From Aliishimia sp039978895 (GTDB lineage Bacteria; Pseudomonadota; Alphaproteobacteria; Rhodobacterales; Rhodobacteraceae): 64,000 nucleotides of DNA. The notes under the pieces are model-generated. The model made no database searches, was not told the DNA's origin, and saw nothing but the letters and a program-made list of their open reading frames with translations. The position numbers and the translations under genes are program-made. Within the stretch, counting starts at the first letter, position 1; every line of letters starts with the position of its first letter. Where the stretch lies: contig JBDWAL010000030.1 in the NCBI GenBank assembly GCA_039978895.1, positions 28,695-92,694 of the forward strand, read 5' to 3'. Of the stretch, positions 43,099 to 55,300 are shown piece after piece.

Positions 43099-44864
43099 AA
43101 GGTGCCCTCGCGCGCAATCTTCACGTCTACACGCCGGTTCAACGCACGGCCTTCTTCGGTGTTGTTGTCGCCGATTGGCTCGGTCTCGCCGCGCCCTTCA
43201 ACGGTCAATCGGGATGGATCTTCCAAGGTTGTGCGCAGAACGGTTGCGACGGCTTCAGCGCGCGCCACAGACAATCGCGCGTTGGTGTTGAACGATCCAC
43301 GCGAATCCGTGAACCCGATCACAGTGATCGCCCCCGGTTCAGAATTCAGCACTTCGGTCACACGCGATGCCAGCGGTACAAAGGCACTGTTCACGGTTGA
43401 ACTGCCCGATGCGAACAACAGTTTATTGCCGACACGCACATAGATGAATTCGCCTTGTTGACCGACAGTGACCAACCCGTTGCTGATTTCGCTCGCAAGC
43501 CCGTCTTGGATACGTTGCAATTGTGTAATGGTGGATGTGGCCACAAAAACAGGCCCCGGCGTGCGTTCCAGTGTGACGCCAAACTCGGTTGGATGCATGG
43601 CGTATAACAGTTCTGAAACGTCTGACCCATCGCGATTAATCAAAGTCGACAGGGTCGCAAAAAAGGCCACGAGCACAGCAGCTGCGATCCCAAACACGCC
43701 CCAGACAGGGACGCCGCCAAAGCGTCGTCGCCCGCCCAAAAGAACGGGCCACCATGTGACCGAAATATCTTCGTCAGGACGGGGCTGAACTCGGCGCAGG
43801 GTCTCATAAATCGCAGATCGGATACGGGACAGATCAGAGGCCCCATTGGGCAACGTGCGATATTGCCCTTCAAACCCAAGATTGAGACACACAAGCATCA
43901 ATTCCAACAGGTTATACCGCTGCCCAGGGGCCTGCATCGCCTTTTCAGCTTCCTGAAAAAACCCAACACCAGAATCCCGCTTTTGGAAGAACCGCGCCAC
44001 CATGGAATATTGAATCCACATGCCCCGGTCTGCTCCGGGCAAGTTCTGCACGATATCATCCGCCGCCCCGCAAAGCGCGTATTTGGCCACCAAGGCCTCG
44101 TGTGGATCAACTCCGGCAGCGACCGCATTGCGTTCAAAAGTATCGATCTCGCGGGTGACGTGATCCATCAAAGGGCCCGCCTGCATTTCCACCAAGCCTG
44201 TGCGCAGACGGCCAAACAAGATCAGCAAGTTCGCAGCCGCCGCAACCAGAGGATTGGTAGAGCCACCCGCCCCCAATCCAGCAGCCCGCAAAGCTTGATC
44301 CAACGAAATACGCGGGCTGGACATGGGGTGTTGATGCGGCTGTTGGCCTTGGTGTTGGCCCGGCATATCTGGAAAAAACCCTTGGCCACTGGCCCCAGGC
44401 GCTTCGCCTATTCCGGCTCCAGATGCGGGCGGAACATACCCCGGTTGTGGCTGGCCAAATGGCTGTGGTGCATAGCTTGGTTGCTGAGGTGGCGGCGTGT
44501 TTTGTGGCAACGCGCCCCCAAGCCATGTCTGCCCGCTTTCTGATTGAGGTTGTCCAATCCCAGCCCCCGCAGCGGGGGGCGGTGGGGCAAAGGTTTGCGG
44601 CGGCGGCGCAGGGGCTGGTCGCGCATTTGGCGGCGGTGTGGGTAATGCCCCACCAACAATCGTGCGTTCATCCGTACCCGGAGCGGACGCAGGCGGGCTT
44701 TGCGGTGGCAACGCACCGCCAATGACGGTACGTTCGTCTGGCGCGCCGCCAAGTGCAGGGCGCGGCGTTGGGGCCACGGGCGGTGGCACATTCCGAGCCG
44801 GCGCAGGTGTCGGGTCCGGCAATTTACCGCCAAAAACGGTTTTATCGTCGTCGTCCCCAGCCAT
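43095..44864 (-). CDS. tssL: T6SS membrane protein TssL (DotU) with OmpA-like C-terminus and repeated Thr motifs
   Basis: The start is the ATG that gives MAGDDDDKTVFGGKLPDPT, with GGAGG upstream; a GTG one codon earlier is possible. The N-terminal about 180 residues are Pro/Gly-rich and carry four Thr-centred motifs: DDDKTVFGGKLP (Thr9), DERTVIGGALP (Thr46), DERTIVGGALP (Thr68) and SGQTWLGGALP (Thr113), then a fifth copy without Thr. In A. tumefaciens PpkA phosphorylates one N-terminal Thr of TssL (Thr14), which Fha binds. The DotU domain spans about 190-375, with AKYALCGAADDIV and YNLLELMLVCLNLGFEGQYR. One membrane segment (about 386-409) precedes an OmpA-like peptidoglycan-binding domain (about 475-585; VIGFTDSRG, RAEAVATVL). 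It anchors the complex to the wall. Confidence 0.96.
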   Translation of the reverse strand: MAGDDDDKTVFGGKLPDPTPAPARNVPPPVAPTPRPALGGAPDERTVIGGALPPQSPPASAPGTDERTIVGGALPTPPPNARPAPAPPPQTFAPPPPAAGAGIGQPQSESGQTWLGGALPQNTPPPQQPSYAPQPFGQPQPGYVPPASGAGIGEAPGASGQGFFPDMPGQHQGQQPHQHPMSSPRISLDQALRAAGLGAGGSTNPLVAAAANLLILFGRLRTGLVEMQAGPLMDHVTREIDTFERNAVAAGVDPHEALVAKYALCGAADDIVQNLPGADRGMWIQYSMVARFFQKRDSGVGFFQEAEKAMQAPGQRYNLLELMLVCLNLGFEGQYRTLPNGASDLSRIRSAIYETLRRVQPRPDEDISVTWWPVLLGGRRRFGGVPVWGVFGIAAAVLVAFFATLSTLINRDGSDVSELLYAMHPTEFGVTLERTPGPVFVATSTITQLQRIQDGLASEISNGLVTVGQQGEFIYVRVGNKLLFASGSSTVNSAFVPLASRVTEVLNSEPGAITVIGFTDSRGSFNTNARLSVARAEAVATVLRTTLEDPSRLTVEGRGETEPIGDNNTEEGRALNRRVDVKIAREGTF

Positions 44865-44867
44865 CAC

Positions 44868-46199
44868 TTATCCACCCTCCGGGATCGCCCAAAGCTCTAG
44901 CTTCAGATCGGGCCAATCGCCCGCAAAATGCATCCCAATCGCGGGGGCTGTGCTGAACTCTCGCCAAAAAGGTGTGTTCTTTTCGAGCAAGAAATAAACG
45001 TTTGTGGACACAACTCGAATTTGTCGCGGCGGGTTTGGAAGATGTTCTAACCCAATCCCGGGCAAGTTGTTCTTCACAATTTCGCTCATACGGGTGTTCG
45101 GCCCGACTTTGCACAATTGTGGGAACTGACTGGCAACTTGGGCACGTTGACGGGTGCTTTCCACTTCGATCACAAAAGTCGCATCGCGGAACAAGTTTCG
45201 GTCTTGGACTTCAGCAATATACGAATTTTGCCGCACTTGGCGCAGATCCAGCCGGACTGCACGGCCTACATCACGGCTTAGCAATCGTTGGATATCCATG
45301 ATGATTGGGGCAAAACTGGCCTTGGGATCATTGTGGTCATATGCGCTATAGGCCGGTGCCATGCGCGAAGCATTGTCAAAACTCGCCAACTCCCCCGCAA
45401 ACCCGACAAGCTTTCGGAACAGTTCTTCGGGGTGAACAGCGTGTAGTTGTGCAAGGTGGCGCAATGGTCCGATCTCGCGGTTGAGCGTGATCAGCATCAT
45501 GTAATCCGCAGCCTGCATACCCCCGCCAGACGTTGGGTCCGCCGCAAACCGCGCAAGGGTTTCCAACTTGGCTTCGACCCAGCCGATCACCCGGCTCAGA
45601 TAGCCAAGCAGCACAGGATGCACCGCCAACACCAACCCCGGAGGTGGGTCAGTGTCATCCAAGGAAATCACCCCGTCGCGCACCTCGTTGATACGTGCGA
45701 GGCGCAAACATTGATATCCCGGTTTGGGCGTGCTGCGAATAGCCAGCTCCAGCCGTGGTACAGCAATCTCTAGGTCTTCTTCGATCCGCATAGAGGACGC
45801 GTTGTCGTTCACGGTGATCTTATCGAGCCGGTAGCGTGTGGTTGCGCCGTCCTCGTCTGGACCGACGTCGCGCCCGTTTTGGGCCACGTCCGGTAGGGTT
45901 AGCCAAACCGACAATCCCGCGCCATCACTTGGAACGTCTACTGGCAGCGGCAATGTCCCGTTTGAGGGCGCGTCAAAGGGCATGCCATCTGGCATGATCC
46001 CGGCCACACGGCGCAGCGCAATCTTACCTTGCTGCGCCATGTCCTTGTCGATCACGAGTTCCGTCAGGCCCCATGGATAGGGGCGCATCACGGCGGTGCG
46101 CGCTTCGATCAGCTTTTCCAGATAGCGATCGGATTGCTGCAGGTGTTGCGGTTGTAGAAAAAGCCCCTCTTTCCAAGCGACTTTGTTGTAGACTGACAT
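44868..46199 (-). CDS. tssK: T6SS baseplate connector TssK
   Basis: TssK links the TssEFG baseplate to the TssLM membrane complex. The start is the ATG that gives MSVYNKVAWKEGLFLQPQHL, the highly conserved family N-terminus; a longer frame to 46274 is not needed. The 443-residue protein has LELAIRSTPKPGYQCLRLAR, LLGYLSRVIGWVEAKLE, and the C-terminal LEHLPNPPRQIRVVSTNVYF followed by FFL-like and PDLKLELWAIPE segments. It is the only TssK in the window, although two TssF/TssG pairs exist, so it would have to dock with both baseplates. tssL begins three bases after its stop. Confidence 0.96.
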   Translation of the reverse strand: MSVYNKVAWKEGLFLQPQHLQQSDRYLEKLIEARTAVMRPYPWGLTELVIDKDMAQQGKIALRRVAGIMPDGMPFDAPSNGTLPLPVDVPSDGAGLSVWLTLPDVAQNGRDVGPDEDGATTRYRLDKITVNDNASSMRIEEDLEIAVPRLELAIRSTPKPGYQCLRLARINEVRDGVISLDDTDPPPGLVLAVHPVLLGYLSRVIGWVEAKLETLARFAADPTSGGGMQAADYMMLITLNREIGPLRHLAQLHAVHPEELFRKLVGFAGELASFDNASRMAPAYSAYDHNDPKASFAPIIMDIQRLLSRDVGRAVRLDLRQVRQNSYIAEVQDRNLFRDATFVIEVESTRQRAQVASQFPQLCKVGPNTRMSEIVKNNLPGIGLEHLPNPPRQIRVVSTNVYFLLEKNTPFWREFSTAPAIGMHFAGDWPDLKLELWAIPEGG

Positions 46200-46315
46200 C
46201 GCGATCCAATCGTGCTCTGCGAGGCTCTTCGGCCCCTTTATTGATCCGTATCTCGAGTGTGCTGATGCGTCCACCCGGGGTCAAGCACCGGGAAAACGCA
46301 CTGAGAAGTATCAGC

Positions 46316-49300
46316 TTAGAACTGCCAGCGAATTTGCCCTGTTACACCGAAGCTTTGCAGGCTGTCTGAAACCCGCGCATCGCCCCGCACAGAGGCGTTG
46401 AATTGACGGGCTGCTTTTTCACCAGGACCTTGTTCCAAGATCTTGATGTAGTTCCACCCGGCACTGATTTCTGCGTAATCCCCAAGGTTTTCAGATGTCA
46501 GTGTCTCGGATATTCCACTCGATGGTGTGAAGACTGACGTCAGATCGCTTGAGAAGTCTTTATAGTAGGTGCCTGTGACAAAGTAGTTGTTCGCAGATAG
46601 CCCGTCTTCTGCCACTTGAACACGTGCAGCGGTTGCACCGATGAACCCGACTTCAGATGTGGTGTCGTTCACCTGAAGTGTTCTTGTGGATGATCCGCTG
46701 CCGAAGGTGATCAGATCGGTGCTGTTATCTGTGATCGAGAAACCCGCAGTTGGCACGAAGCGCCAGCCGTTGGCATCCTCGGGCACAATCGAATAGCTGA
46801 CCGCGCCACTTACTGTGGTGCCGTCCACGTCGAACTTGGAGTTGTTCAACCCAAGCTGCGGGTTGTTCACGGTGAACTCTGTGCTTTCTGAACGGACCTG
46901 CAGGTCAGCTGTGAAGCTGCCTTTGGCCGCGGTAAGGTAAAAGCCACCATAGACTTGCGACAGGTCTGTTTCCGTAGTCGAGATCAACAGATTGTTGCCA
47001 CCACCGTCGACCACAAACACTGGCTGCGATCCGGATGCTTCGTTGAAGCCCGCAGAGATGCCCAAGCTCAAATCCCACTCGTTGAAGTGACCCTGATAAC
47101 ACCCGATATCTGCGCCGAATTGTGCCCCAAAGTAGGTTGCGCTGATTTCGGATTCGTCTGTCCCGGTTGAGCTTGTTGTGCTGCCGTCAGCGTCCGCTGT
47201 ACCTGCTGTTGCACGCGACCAAACACCTGGCCCACATTTGTCTTCCGATGGAACCGCAAGACCAGACACAAATGGGCTGGTTGGACGGTTGATAACGGTA
47301 CCGATCAAAGATTGGGTCAAAGCAATGTTGCCCGCCAGTCCCGAAATACCGGGGTTGATCCGAGGAACCAAAAGCAGATCGCCTTCGTTGCTGACTGTCG
47401 TGCCTGTCTCCAAGGTATAGATGAAGTCACTCAAGAAGGGTGACAACGTGTCTTCGCCCGCAGGGTCAGGAAACTCTGTGCCAAGCGCGCCAGCCACAGA
47501 TGGGTCAAACACGACGAACCCGAATTCCGCTGTATAGGCGCTTCCTGCACCGTCATCTGTATCGATCAAAACGATGTCATTCGTCTGATCGCCAAAGTCT
47601 AGCGACATCAGGTTCAAGTTGATCGTGTAATCGCCTGTGACCGCACCAGAGACCGCCAACGAGTCGCCCCGCGTGATGCCCCCCGCTCCTTCAGCCAAAT
47701 CAATGTTGAACGTAAGATCAATGCCAGTGCTGGCAAGATCGCCCGTGATGCTACGTTGACCACCGCTTAGGTTCACAGTGCCCGCACCAGACACATCCCC
47801 GATGATCGAGCCACCGAATTCTAGAATGCTGCCAGTCTGAAGAGCCAAAGGCGACGTTAACGTCCCCGCCAAATCGAAGGTCGTCCCGGTCTGCAAAATC
47901 GTATTGCCAGCCGTCAAAGTTTGTCCGGCAGCAACACTGGTATCGACCCCAAAGGTGGCCGTCCCAGCAACAGCGCTATCTCCGGTGAAGGCAAGCGTAC
48001 CGCCACTTGCTGTCAGATCACCCGTAAAGGTGCCCGCAACATCGGCGCTGCCATCTGTGCTTGTCAAATCACCCGTCAGGCCGTTTGCCAGATCAAGATC
48101 GCCAGTATTGGCGATGTCACCCGAATAGCCGCCAAGCACATTCAACGTACCCGCATTGGAGGTCAGCCCCGTCACCGTCAACACTTGTCCGGCTTGAACC
48201 AATCCAGTGCCCACTGCGGCAATTCCGAGCGTTCCGTTGATGGTGCTGTCCGCTGTAACAGACACGGCCCCATCGTTGGTGACGTTTCCGGTCACGGGAC
48301 CACCCGCCAACGTCAAAGCGCCCGAGTTGGTCACATCACCCGTGACAGACCCGCCCGTGTTCACAGATACGATGCCAGTGGCCGCGTTGGTCACGTCGCT
48401 GGTCAGTGCTCCGTTAACGGAAATGGTTGCGCCGGCTGCGTTTGTTGTGCCGCCAGCAATCGACACGGCATCTCCTGCGGATACGATCGTTGTGCCCGCA
48501 TTGGACAGGCTCGCAAAGGTGCCCGCCCCACCGGTCGTCAGCGTGCCGTTGGATTGGTTATCAACCGCCCCGGTCACTGTGCCCGCAAGTGTCATCGCGC
48601 CGTCATTCGTAACCGCGCCAGCAACACCACCTGTGGATGTTGTGGTTGATCCCGTTTCAGCTGTCAGATCCCCATTGATCGCGCCAAGGGCCGTTAAGGT
48701 CCCGGTGCCTTCATTGGTCACAGGTGCCGTCAATGTGGTGCCTGCGTTCAAGGTCGCTGTGCCCGCATTCGTCAAACTTGTGGCTGCCGTGTCTGCGTTC
48801 ATCACAAGCGTCGCGCCTGCGTTATTGTCCAGAATGCCGCCCACAGTGCCAGCAAGTGTCAACGCACCATCATTGGTCGTGGCACCACCGACGCCGTTCA
48901 CGACTGTCGCGGTTCCGCCTGCTGCGTTGTCCAATGTGCCACCCACGGTCCCTGCCGAGAATGTCCCACTGTTGGCAACATTGCCCGTCACACCTGTCGT
49001 TGCGGTCACTGTGCCAGCGCCGCTGTTGTTCACATCGCCGCCCACAGTTCCAGTCGTCGATACTGTACCAGTGCTCGCATTGGCCACATCGCCCGTAATC
49101 CCCGCCGTGGCGTTGATTGTTCCGGTGCCCGTGTTAGTCGCATCACCGCCAATAGTTCCAGCCGTTGTCACGGTCCCACTATCATCGTTTGTTGCATTGC
49201 CACCAATTCCGGCTGTTGCAGACACAGTGCCTGACCCGGTGTTTGCAGCCGCACCCGAGATGCTGCCGCTTGTTGTGACCGTCCCGGCATCGTTGTTGGT

Positions 49301-52300
49301 CACAGCGCCAACAATCCCAGTGCTCGCCGTTACATCGCCAGAGTTAAGCACATCGCCCGTGATCGTTGCTGTGGTGTTGATCGTACCACCTGCTTGGTTG
49401 GTCACGGCCGCCGTGATGTCTGCGCCCCCGGTGATATTGCCTGCAGCTTGGTTGAGCAGCGTCGTCGCGGTAATCGACGTTCCCGCACCTGTTGCAATCG
49501 CACCGCTGTTTGTCAGCGCGTCAATACCTGTCAAAGACCCAACGGGGTTCAGTGTCACCGTGCCACCGTTGATCAAGTCATTGCCGTTGAAGTCGACCTC
49601 GGCGGTTGTTGTCAACGTACCGGTCGCGTCGTTGGTTAGGTTCCCATCAAGAACAGTGTCTGTGGCATAGGTGATGTCACCAGAGTTGCTTGTGTTCCCG
49701 GTCAGAGACACCCCATCCCCAATTGCCGAACCCGCACCCAACACAATGGTGCTGGCTGTGATATCATAGCTTCCCAAACCTGTGCGCGAAACGCTCGCGT
49801 TGTTGTTGAAGGTTCCTGCGACATCAACCGAGCTGGCCCCCGCCCCGCTGAGGTTAAAGTTGTTGGTCAAATCGCCTGCGACATTCACAGCGCCCGAGGT
49901 CGTCATGATCCCGTCATTGAGCACATTCGCGTTAAACGTCGTACCGTTTGCTGTCAGCGTTGCGGTCCCGCCATTGGTCACACCACCTGTCACAGTGATG
50001 GCGTTAAGCGTTGCGTTGCCGGTGCCGTCATTGTCCAGACTTGCAATGTTGCCATTGGCTGTCAGCGACCCGGTGTTGGTCACGCCCCCTGCAACTGAAC
50101 CCGTCGCGTCCACTGTCATCGTACCACTGTTGGTCGCGCTTCCTTGCACAGCGCCTGCAACAGTCGCCGTTGCCGCTGCACCTGTGTTATTCAGGTTGCC
50201 GGTGATTGTGCTGCCCGTCGCTGCGGACACAGCAGCCGTGTTGTTCACGTCTCCGTCGGCTTGTCCGGCAATCGCCAAAGTCCCCGCGTTACCGATATCA
50301 CCCTGCACAGACCCGGTCGCTGCGATATCCGCCGTGCCGCCTGTTACTGTGACGTCACCCATCAACGTGCCGTCCACATCCAGATCATTGCTGCTGGTCA
50401 CGCCCGAGGTCGATGTGAGCTGCGCGCCTGCAGCCACGTCCATGGTGCCCGCGTTTATGATCGCGCCGCCGGTGGTCGTGGTGCCGCCATATGTCAGGGT
50501 TCCGGTTCCACTGTTCTGAACCGTGCCTGTCACATCACCGTTGATTGCGGCTGTTGCGTTGTTGACCACAGAACTGATTGTGCTGCCTGTGTTCGCTGTG
50601 AGCGCGTTGTCGTTCTGCACGGCCCCCGCAATGGTCCCGTCCACTGTCAAGGTCGCGGCGTTGGTCACGCCCCCGGCTGCAGTCAATGTTTGCCCGGCAT
50701 CGATGCCCATTGTGCCGTTATTTGTTGTAAGCCCGGTGACGGCAAGATCGCCAGTTACGGTCGAGGCCGCGCCGCTCACCAACGCCCCGGTCACAGCGCC
50801 CGCCAAATCTGCGGTGCCTGTTGTGGTCAGGTCACCGTCGACTGTCCCGCTTAATTGCGTTGTGGTGGATGTCAGATCACCGGTGAATGTCCCGTCGATA
50901 TCGGCGGTCCCGGTGCTTGTTGTCGCGTTCGTGGCCGCCAGTTCCGCGCCTGTCAAAATGTTCAGGTTGCCCGCGTTGGTCACGCTGGTGACTTGCGTCA
51001 CTCCGGCTTGCACGTTGACGTCACCGGTCGCCGCGTTCGCAATGGAGGTCGCGGTCAGCGCACCCGTGATGTTTGTGTCTGCCCCGGCTGCGTTGGAAAT
51101 TGCCCCAGACACGGCCCCTTCAAGCGAAGCGGTGTTGTTGTTGACGAGGTTCCCGGTCAACGTCCCCGTTTGCGTGTAGGTCAAATCGTTGGTCAGGGTT
51201 GATGCGGTGACGGTCCCGGCATTGTCGAGGGTTCCGCTGTTCGTGAAGGCCGCGGTACCGGTCAACGCCGCACCGTTGGCCACGTTCACGGTTCCGTTTT
51301 GTGTCCCCACGGTGGTGGTGAGCGTCCCTGTGTTGACGTTCACTGTCCCGTTCGCATCGACGTTCAAACTCCCCGTTGAGGAGGTCCCGTCAATGGTTGT
51401 GGTCCCGGTCGCACCTGTTGTCAGGTCCCCGCTCACACTGCCCGCTAATGTCATGCCGCCGTCATTGGTGATGCCACTGGTAACGGTGCCGTCCACATCC
51501 AGTGTCGCGCCGTTGGCGTTGGTAAGTGCGCTGGTTGTCAAATTCGTCGCCGCGTTCACGGTCAAGGTGCCCGCGTTGGCGGTTGCTCCGGCGACTGTTG
51601 TGTCCCCGTCGATTGTCACATTGCCGCCGACTTGCGAATTCAGGACGCCGATATTGGTGGACGCGATGGTCATCGCGCCGCTGCTGTTCACGGTACCGCT
51701 TACGGTTCCGTCAAGATCTAGCGACTGGCTGCCACTATGCGTCAGATCGCCCGTTACGGCCCCTGTGACACTTGCCGCGGATGCGCCTGTGTTGCTCAGA
51801 TCACCGGTCATGGTGCCCGAAACATCCAATGCCCCCGACCCGGCTTGTGCAAGGTTGCCTTGCAGATCACCACTGACGGTTACGGCGGCTGTGCCGGACC
51901 CTGTGATGTTCCCGTTGCCTGTGCCCGCGATGGTCACGGTCCCGGCTGAGGTTTGCAAGTTGGCAGCACCCAACGTCGCGCCTGCGGCTACATTCACCGC
52001 ATTCGCAGATGTGGACGAGTTGGTCACAAGACCAAGCCCGTTCAACGTACCTGTGTTAACAGCCACTTCGCCTGTGCCTTGGTTCACAAATTCTGGCGTG
52101 GTTACGGCAACTGTGTTGCCGGCGCCTGCGTTCACAACGACAGATCCGTCATTGGTGATGACTTCATCACCTGTGCTGTCATCGTCTGACACCAAGGTGC
52201 CGTTACCGTTGAAGGTGATGGTCCCGGTTGCAAGATTGTTGATTGCGCCCGCGTCCGTCACGGTGCCCCCGTCAGCGACGTTGATCGCCATGGAGTTGTT

Positions 52301-55300
52301 CAACGTGTTCGCGCGCCCGCGTAGGGTTGATCCAGCACCAACACCAATTGTGCCCGTGTTGTCGATGGTCGCACCTTGCAAGGTTTGACCGTCTGCGATG
52401 ATAATCGTGCCGGCGTTGTCAACATTGCCGGTGGCTGTGACGTCACCAGTGATGGTCGACACGCCATTGCTTTGGGTTTCAAATCTGCCCGACACGCTGC
52501 CCGCTAAATCAAGCGCACCGTCATTTGTCACGCGCCCTCCGGCCCCAGTGGTCGAAGACGCCGTGCCGCCAAGTTCATTTGTCAGAGCACCATCAAGGAA
52601 GCCCGTGTTTGCAAATGTCGCGCCGCTTTGGTTGGTCACGTCACTGCTCAACGTCCCGGCGTTGTTCATGACACCCGGACCCGTGTTGGTCACGCTGTTC
52701 GCTGTAACCGACCCACCGGCCGCGATATCAAATGTCGATGTGTTGTTCAGTACGCCCACCTCAACAAGAGACCCACCAGAATTGATATCCACATCGCCAG
52801 CATTGGTCAGATTGTTGCCGTTGAAATCGGCCTCTGCGCTCGCGGTGATTTGGCCACCCGCTGCGTTGGTGATAGAAGAATTCACCTGCGTATCGACATT
52901 ATAGTCGATCAAACCAAGGTTGGTTGTTGTCCCGCTCAGAACGACTCCGCCGCTCAAGCTAGATGCCCCACCCAAAACGATGTTGCCCGCATTGATGCTG
53001 AAAGTACCTGTGCCAGCTGTGTTGTTGATCGTGGCGTTGTTGGTGAAGGTCGAGGTCACATTCACGATCGAAGACCCTGTGCCCTCAATCAGACTGTTAT
53101 TGGTGAAATTGCCATTGGCCGTGACTGTGTTTTGCACAACGAACGTACCGTCATTGGTAATGTCACCAGTGAATGTCCCCGCATCCGATGTGATCGTTGC
53201 GGCCGCCGCGTTGGATGTCGTTCCGCCCACAGTTCCGGTTACCGTTACAGCACCCGTGTTGACTAGGCTGCCAACGCTGCCCGACACAGTGGCCGCGCTT
53301 GCATTGGTCAAAGACCCTGTTACCGCGCCTGCGATATTTGTGGTCGATGTAGCTTGCGTCTCTACGTTCCCTGTGACCGTCGCGGCCAGTGCAACATCAA
53401 GGTCGCCACCGTTGCGGTTCAAAATGCCACCGGTTGCTGTCACATCTCCGTCGATGTCCAGATCGTTGTCGTTGCGGACTTGCCCGGTGAATGTCGCACC
53501 ATCTGCCGTCATCGCACCACGGTTAATGGTGATGCCTTCAACTGTCCCGCCAACACTAGAGACATTGTTGGACTCCAAAGAGGCCACGGTTCCGTCCACA
53601 GTTATGGTTGATGCAGACCGGCTCAAAACAGCGCCATCGATATCAGCCGTGCTGCCAATGGTAAGCGTGCCCAAATTCTCAACGCCGGATGTCACAGAAC
53701 CGTTCAAGGTCGCCGTGCCGGTCAATTGGTTGGTAACCGTTCCCGCGATTGTCGAGTTCGCGCCTTGCGTCAAACTACCCGCGTTTCCGGTCCCGCCCGC
53801 GTTCGTTACATCGCCGTTTACGTTGCCGTTTATGATTGCGGTCCCGCCAGAGGCATTTGTCAGGTCAACTGTTACGACACCAGTTGTGGCCCCGACAGTG
53901 ACAGTGCCGCCCGAATTGTTGGTCACACTTCCCGTAACAGTGCCTGCAACTTCGGTCGCGCCTGCATTGGTGATCGATCCAGTCTGCGACCCGACTGCGC
54001 GCACATTATATGTACCACCCGCATCAACCGTCGCAGCGCCGCTAAAGGCTTCGCGGATATTGGTTGTCGCGCCATTCTGTGTTGTGATCGATGTCGCAGA
54101 TGCGGCCCCGTCTACATTCAGTTCGTTGCTGTTTATCACAACACCCGCGGCCGCCCCAGTGTCCAGTGACGCCGTGCCCGCGTTGTTGATGACACCCGTC
54201 GTGCCGTTCACAGTCAACGTCGCACCGGAGTCATTGGTCAAATCTCCGGTCAGACTGCCGGTGCTTGAAACCGTCAACGTCCCACGGTTGGTCGTGGTTC
54301 CGGTGACTGCGCCGCCAAGTGTTGCGGTCCCGATCGCTTCATTGACAACGTTTCCGCCGATGGTCGACGCCGCCCCTTGCGTCAGCGCTCCAGAGTTAGC
54401 AGTTCCGCCTGAGTTCGTGACATCGCCCGTCACATCCCCATTGATTGTCGCAGTCCCGCCAGAATTATTTGTGACATTACCATCCACAGAGCCAGAGGCC
54501 GCAACTGTGGCTCCGCCACCATTTTGGTTTGTCAGGTTCCCGGTCAACACGCCCTCAACCCGAGCCGTGCCCGCATTGGCAAGGTTGCCGATCAACTCGC
54601 CCGCGCCCGCGTTGTCGCGAATGTTCAACGTCCCGCCGCTGTTCACTGTAGCAGCGCCGGTCAAGGCGTCGCGCACATTGGTTGTGCCGCCGCTTGCAGT
54701 TGTCACGCCCGTGGTCGCGCCCGTCGCGCCATCGATGTTCAACGTGGCTGAGTTGGTCACAAGCCCGGTTAGCGTCCCGCCGTCAACGCCAAGGGTCGAT
54801 GTGCCGCTGTTCACGGTTGTGCCCGCAATGGTCACGCCGCTCTCGACTGTGGTGTTGCCGCCGCTGGTTGCAAGGCCGTCTAGGTTCGCCCCAAGTGTGG
54901 CTATCCCGTTGCTGATCGTCACGGTTCCCGAAACGGACGCCCCAGAGTTCACATCAAGCGTGCCAGAGGATGAGCTACTCAGCGCGCCTGTTAGCGTGCC
55001 GTCCACTGTGGCACTGCCGCTGCCCGTAAGAGCAACTGTGTTGGAATCGACGGTCCCCGCCAATGAAGACGTGCCCGCGCTTAGCGTCACGTTGTCCGCG
55101 TCAAGTTGCGCGCCGCTTGCAACGCTCACAGCTGTCGCGTTGCTTGAGGACGATGTAAGATTGCCCGCCCCAGCACTTAGAAGAAGCGTTCCGCTGTTCA
55201 CTGCAAGTGTCGCGGTTCCGGTGTTGTTGAATAATGCGGTGTCTAACGCGACTGAATTCCCCACCCCTGGGTTCACAACGAATGTCCCGGCCCCGCTGTT

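Noticed and set aside
48207..49670. Open frame of 487 codons on the plus strand
   Set aside because: It is another antisense shadow of the autotransporter repeats, with the same low-complexity composition.
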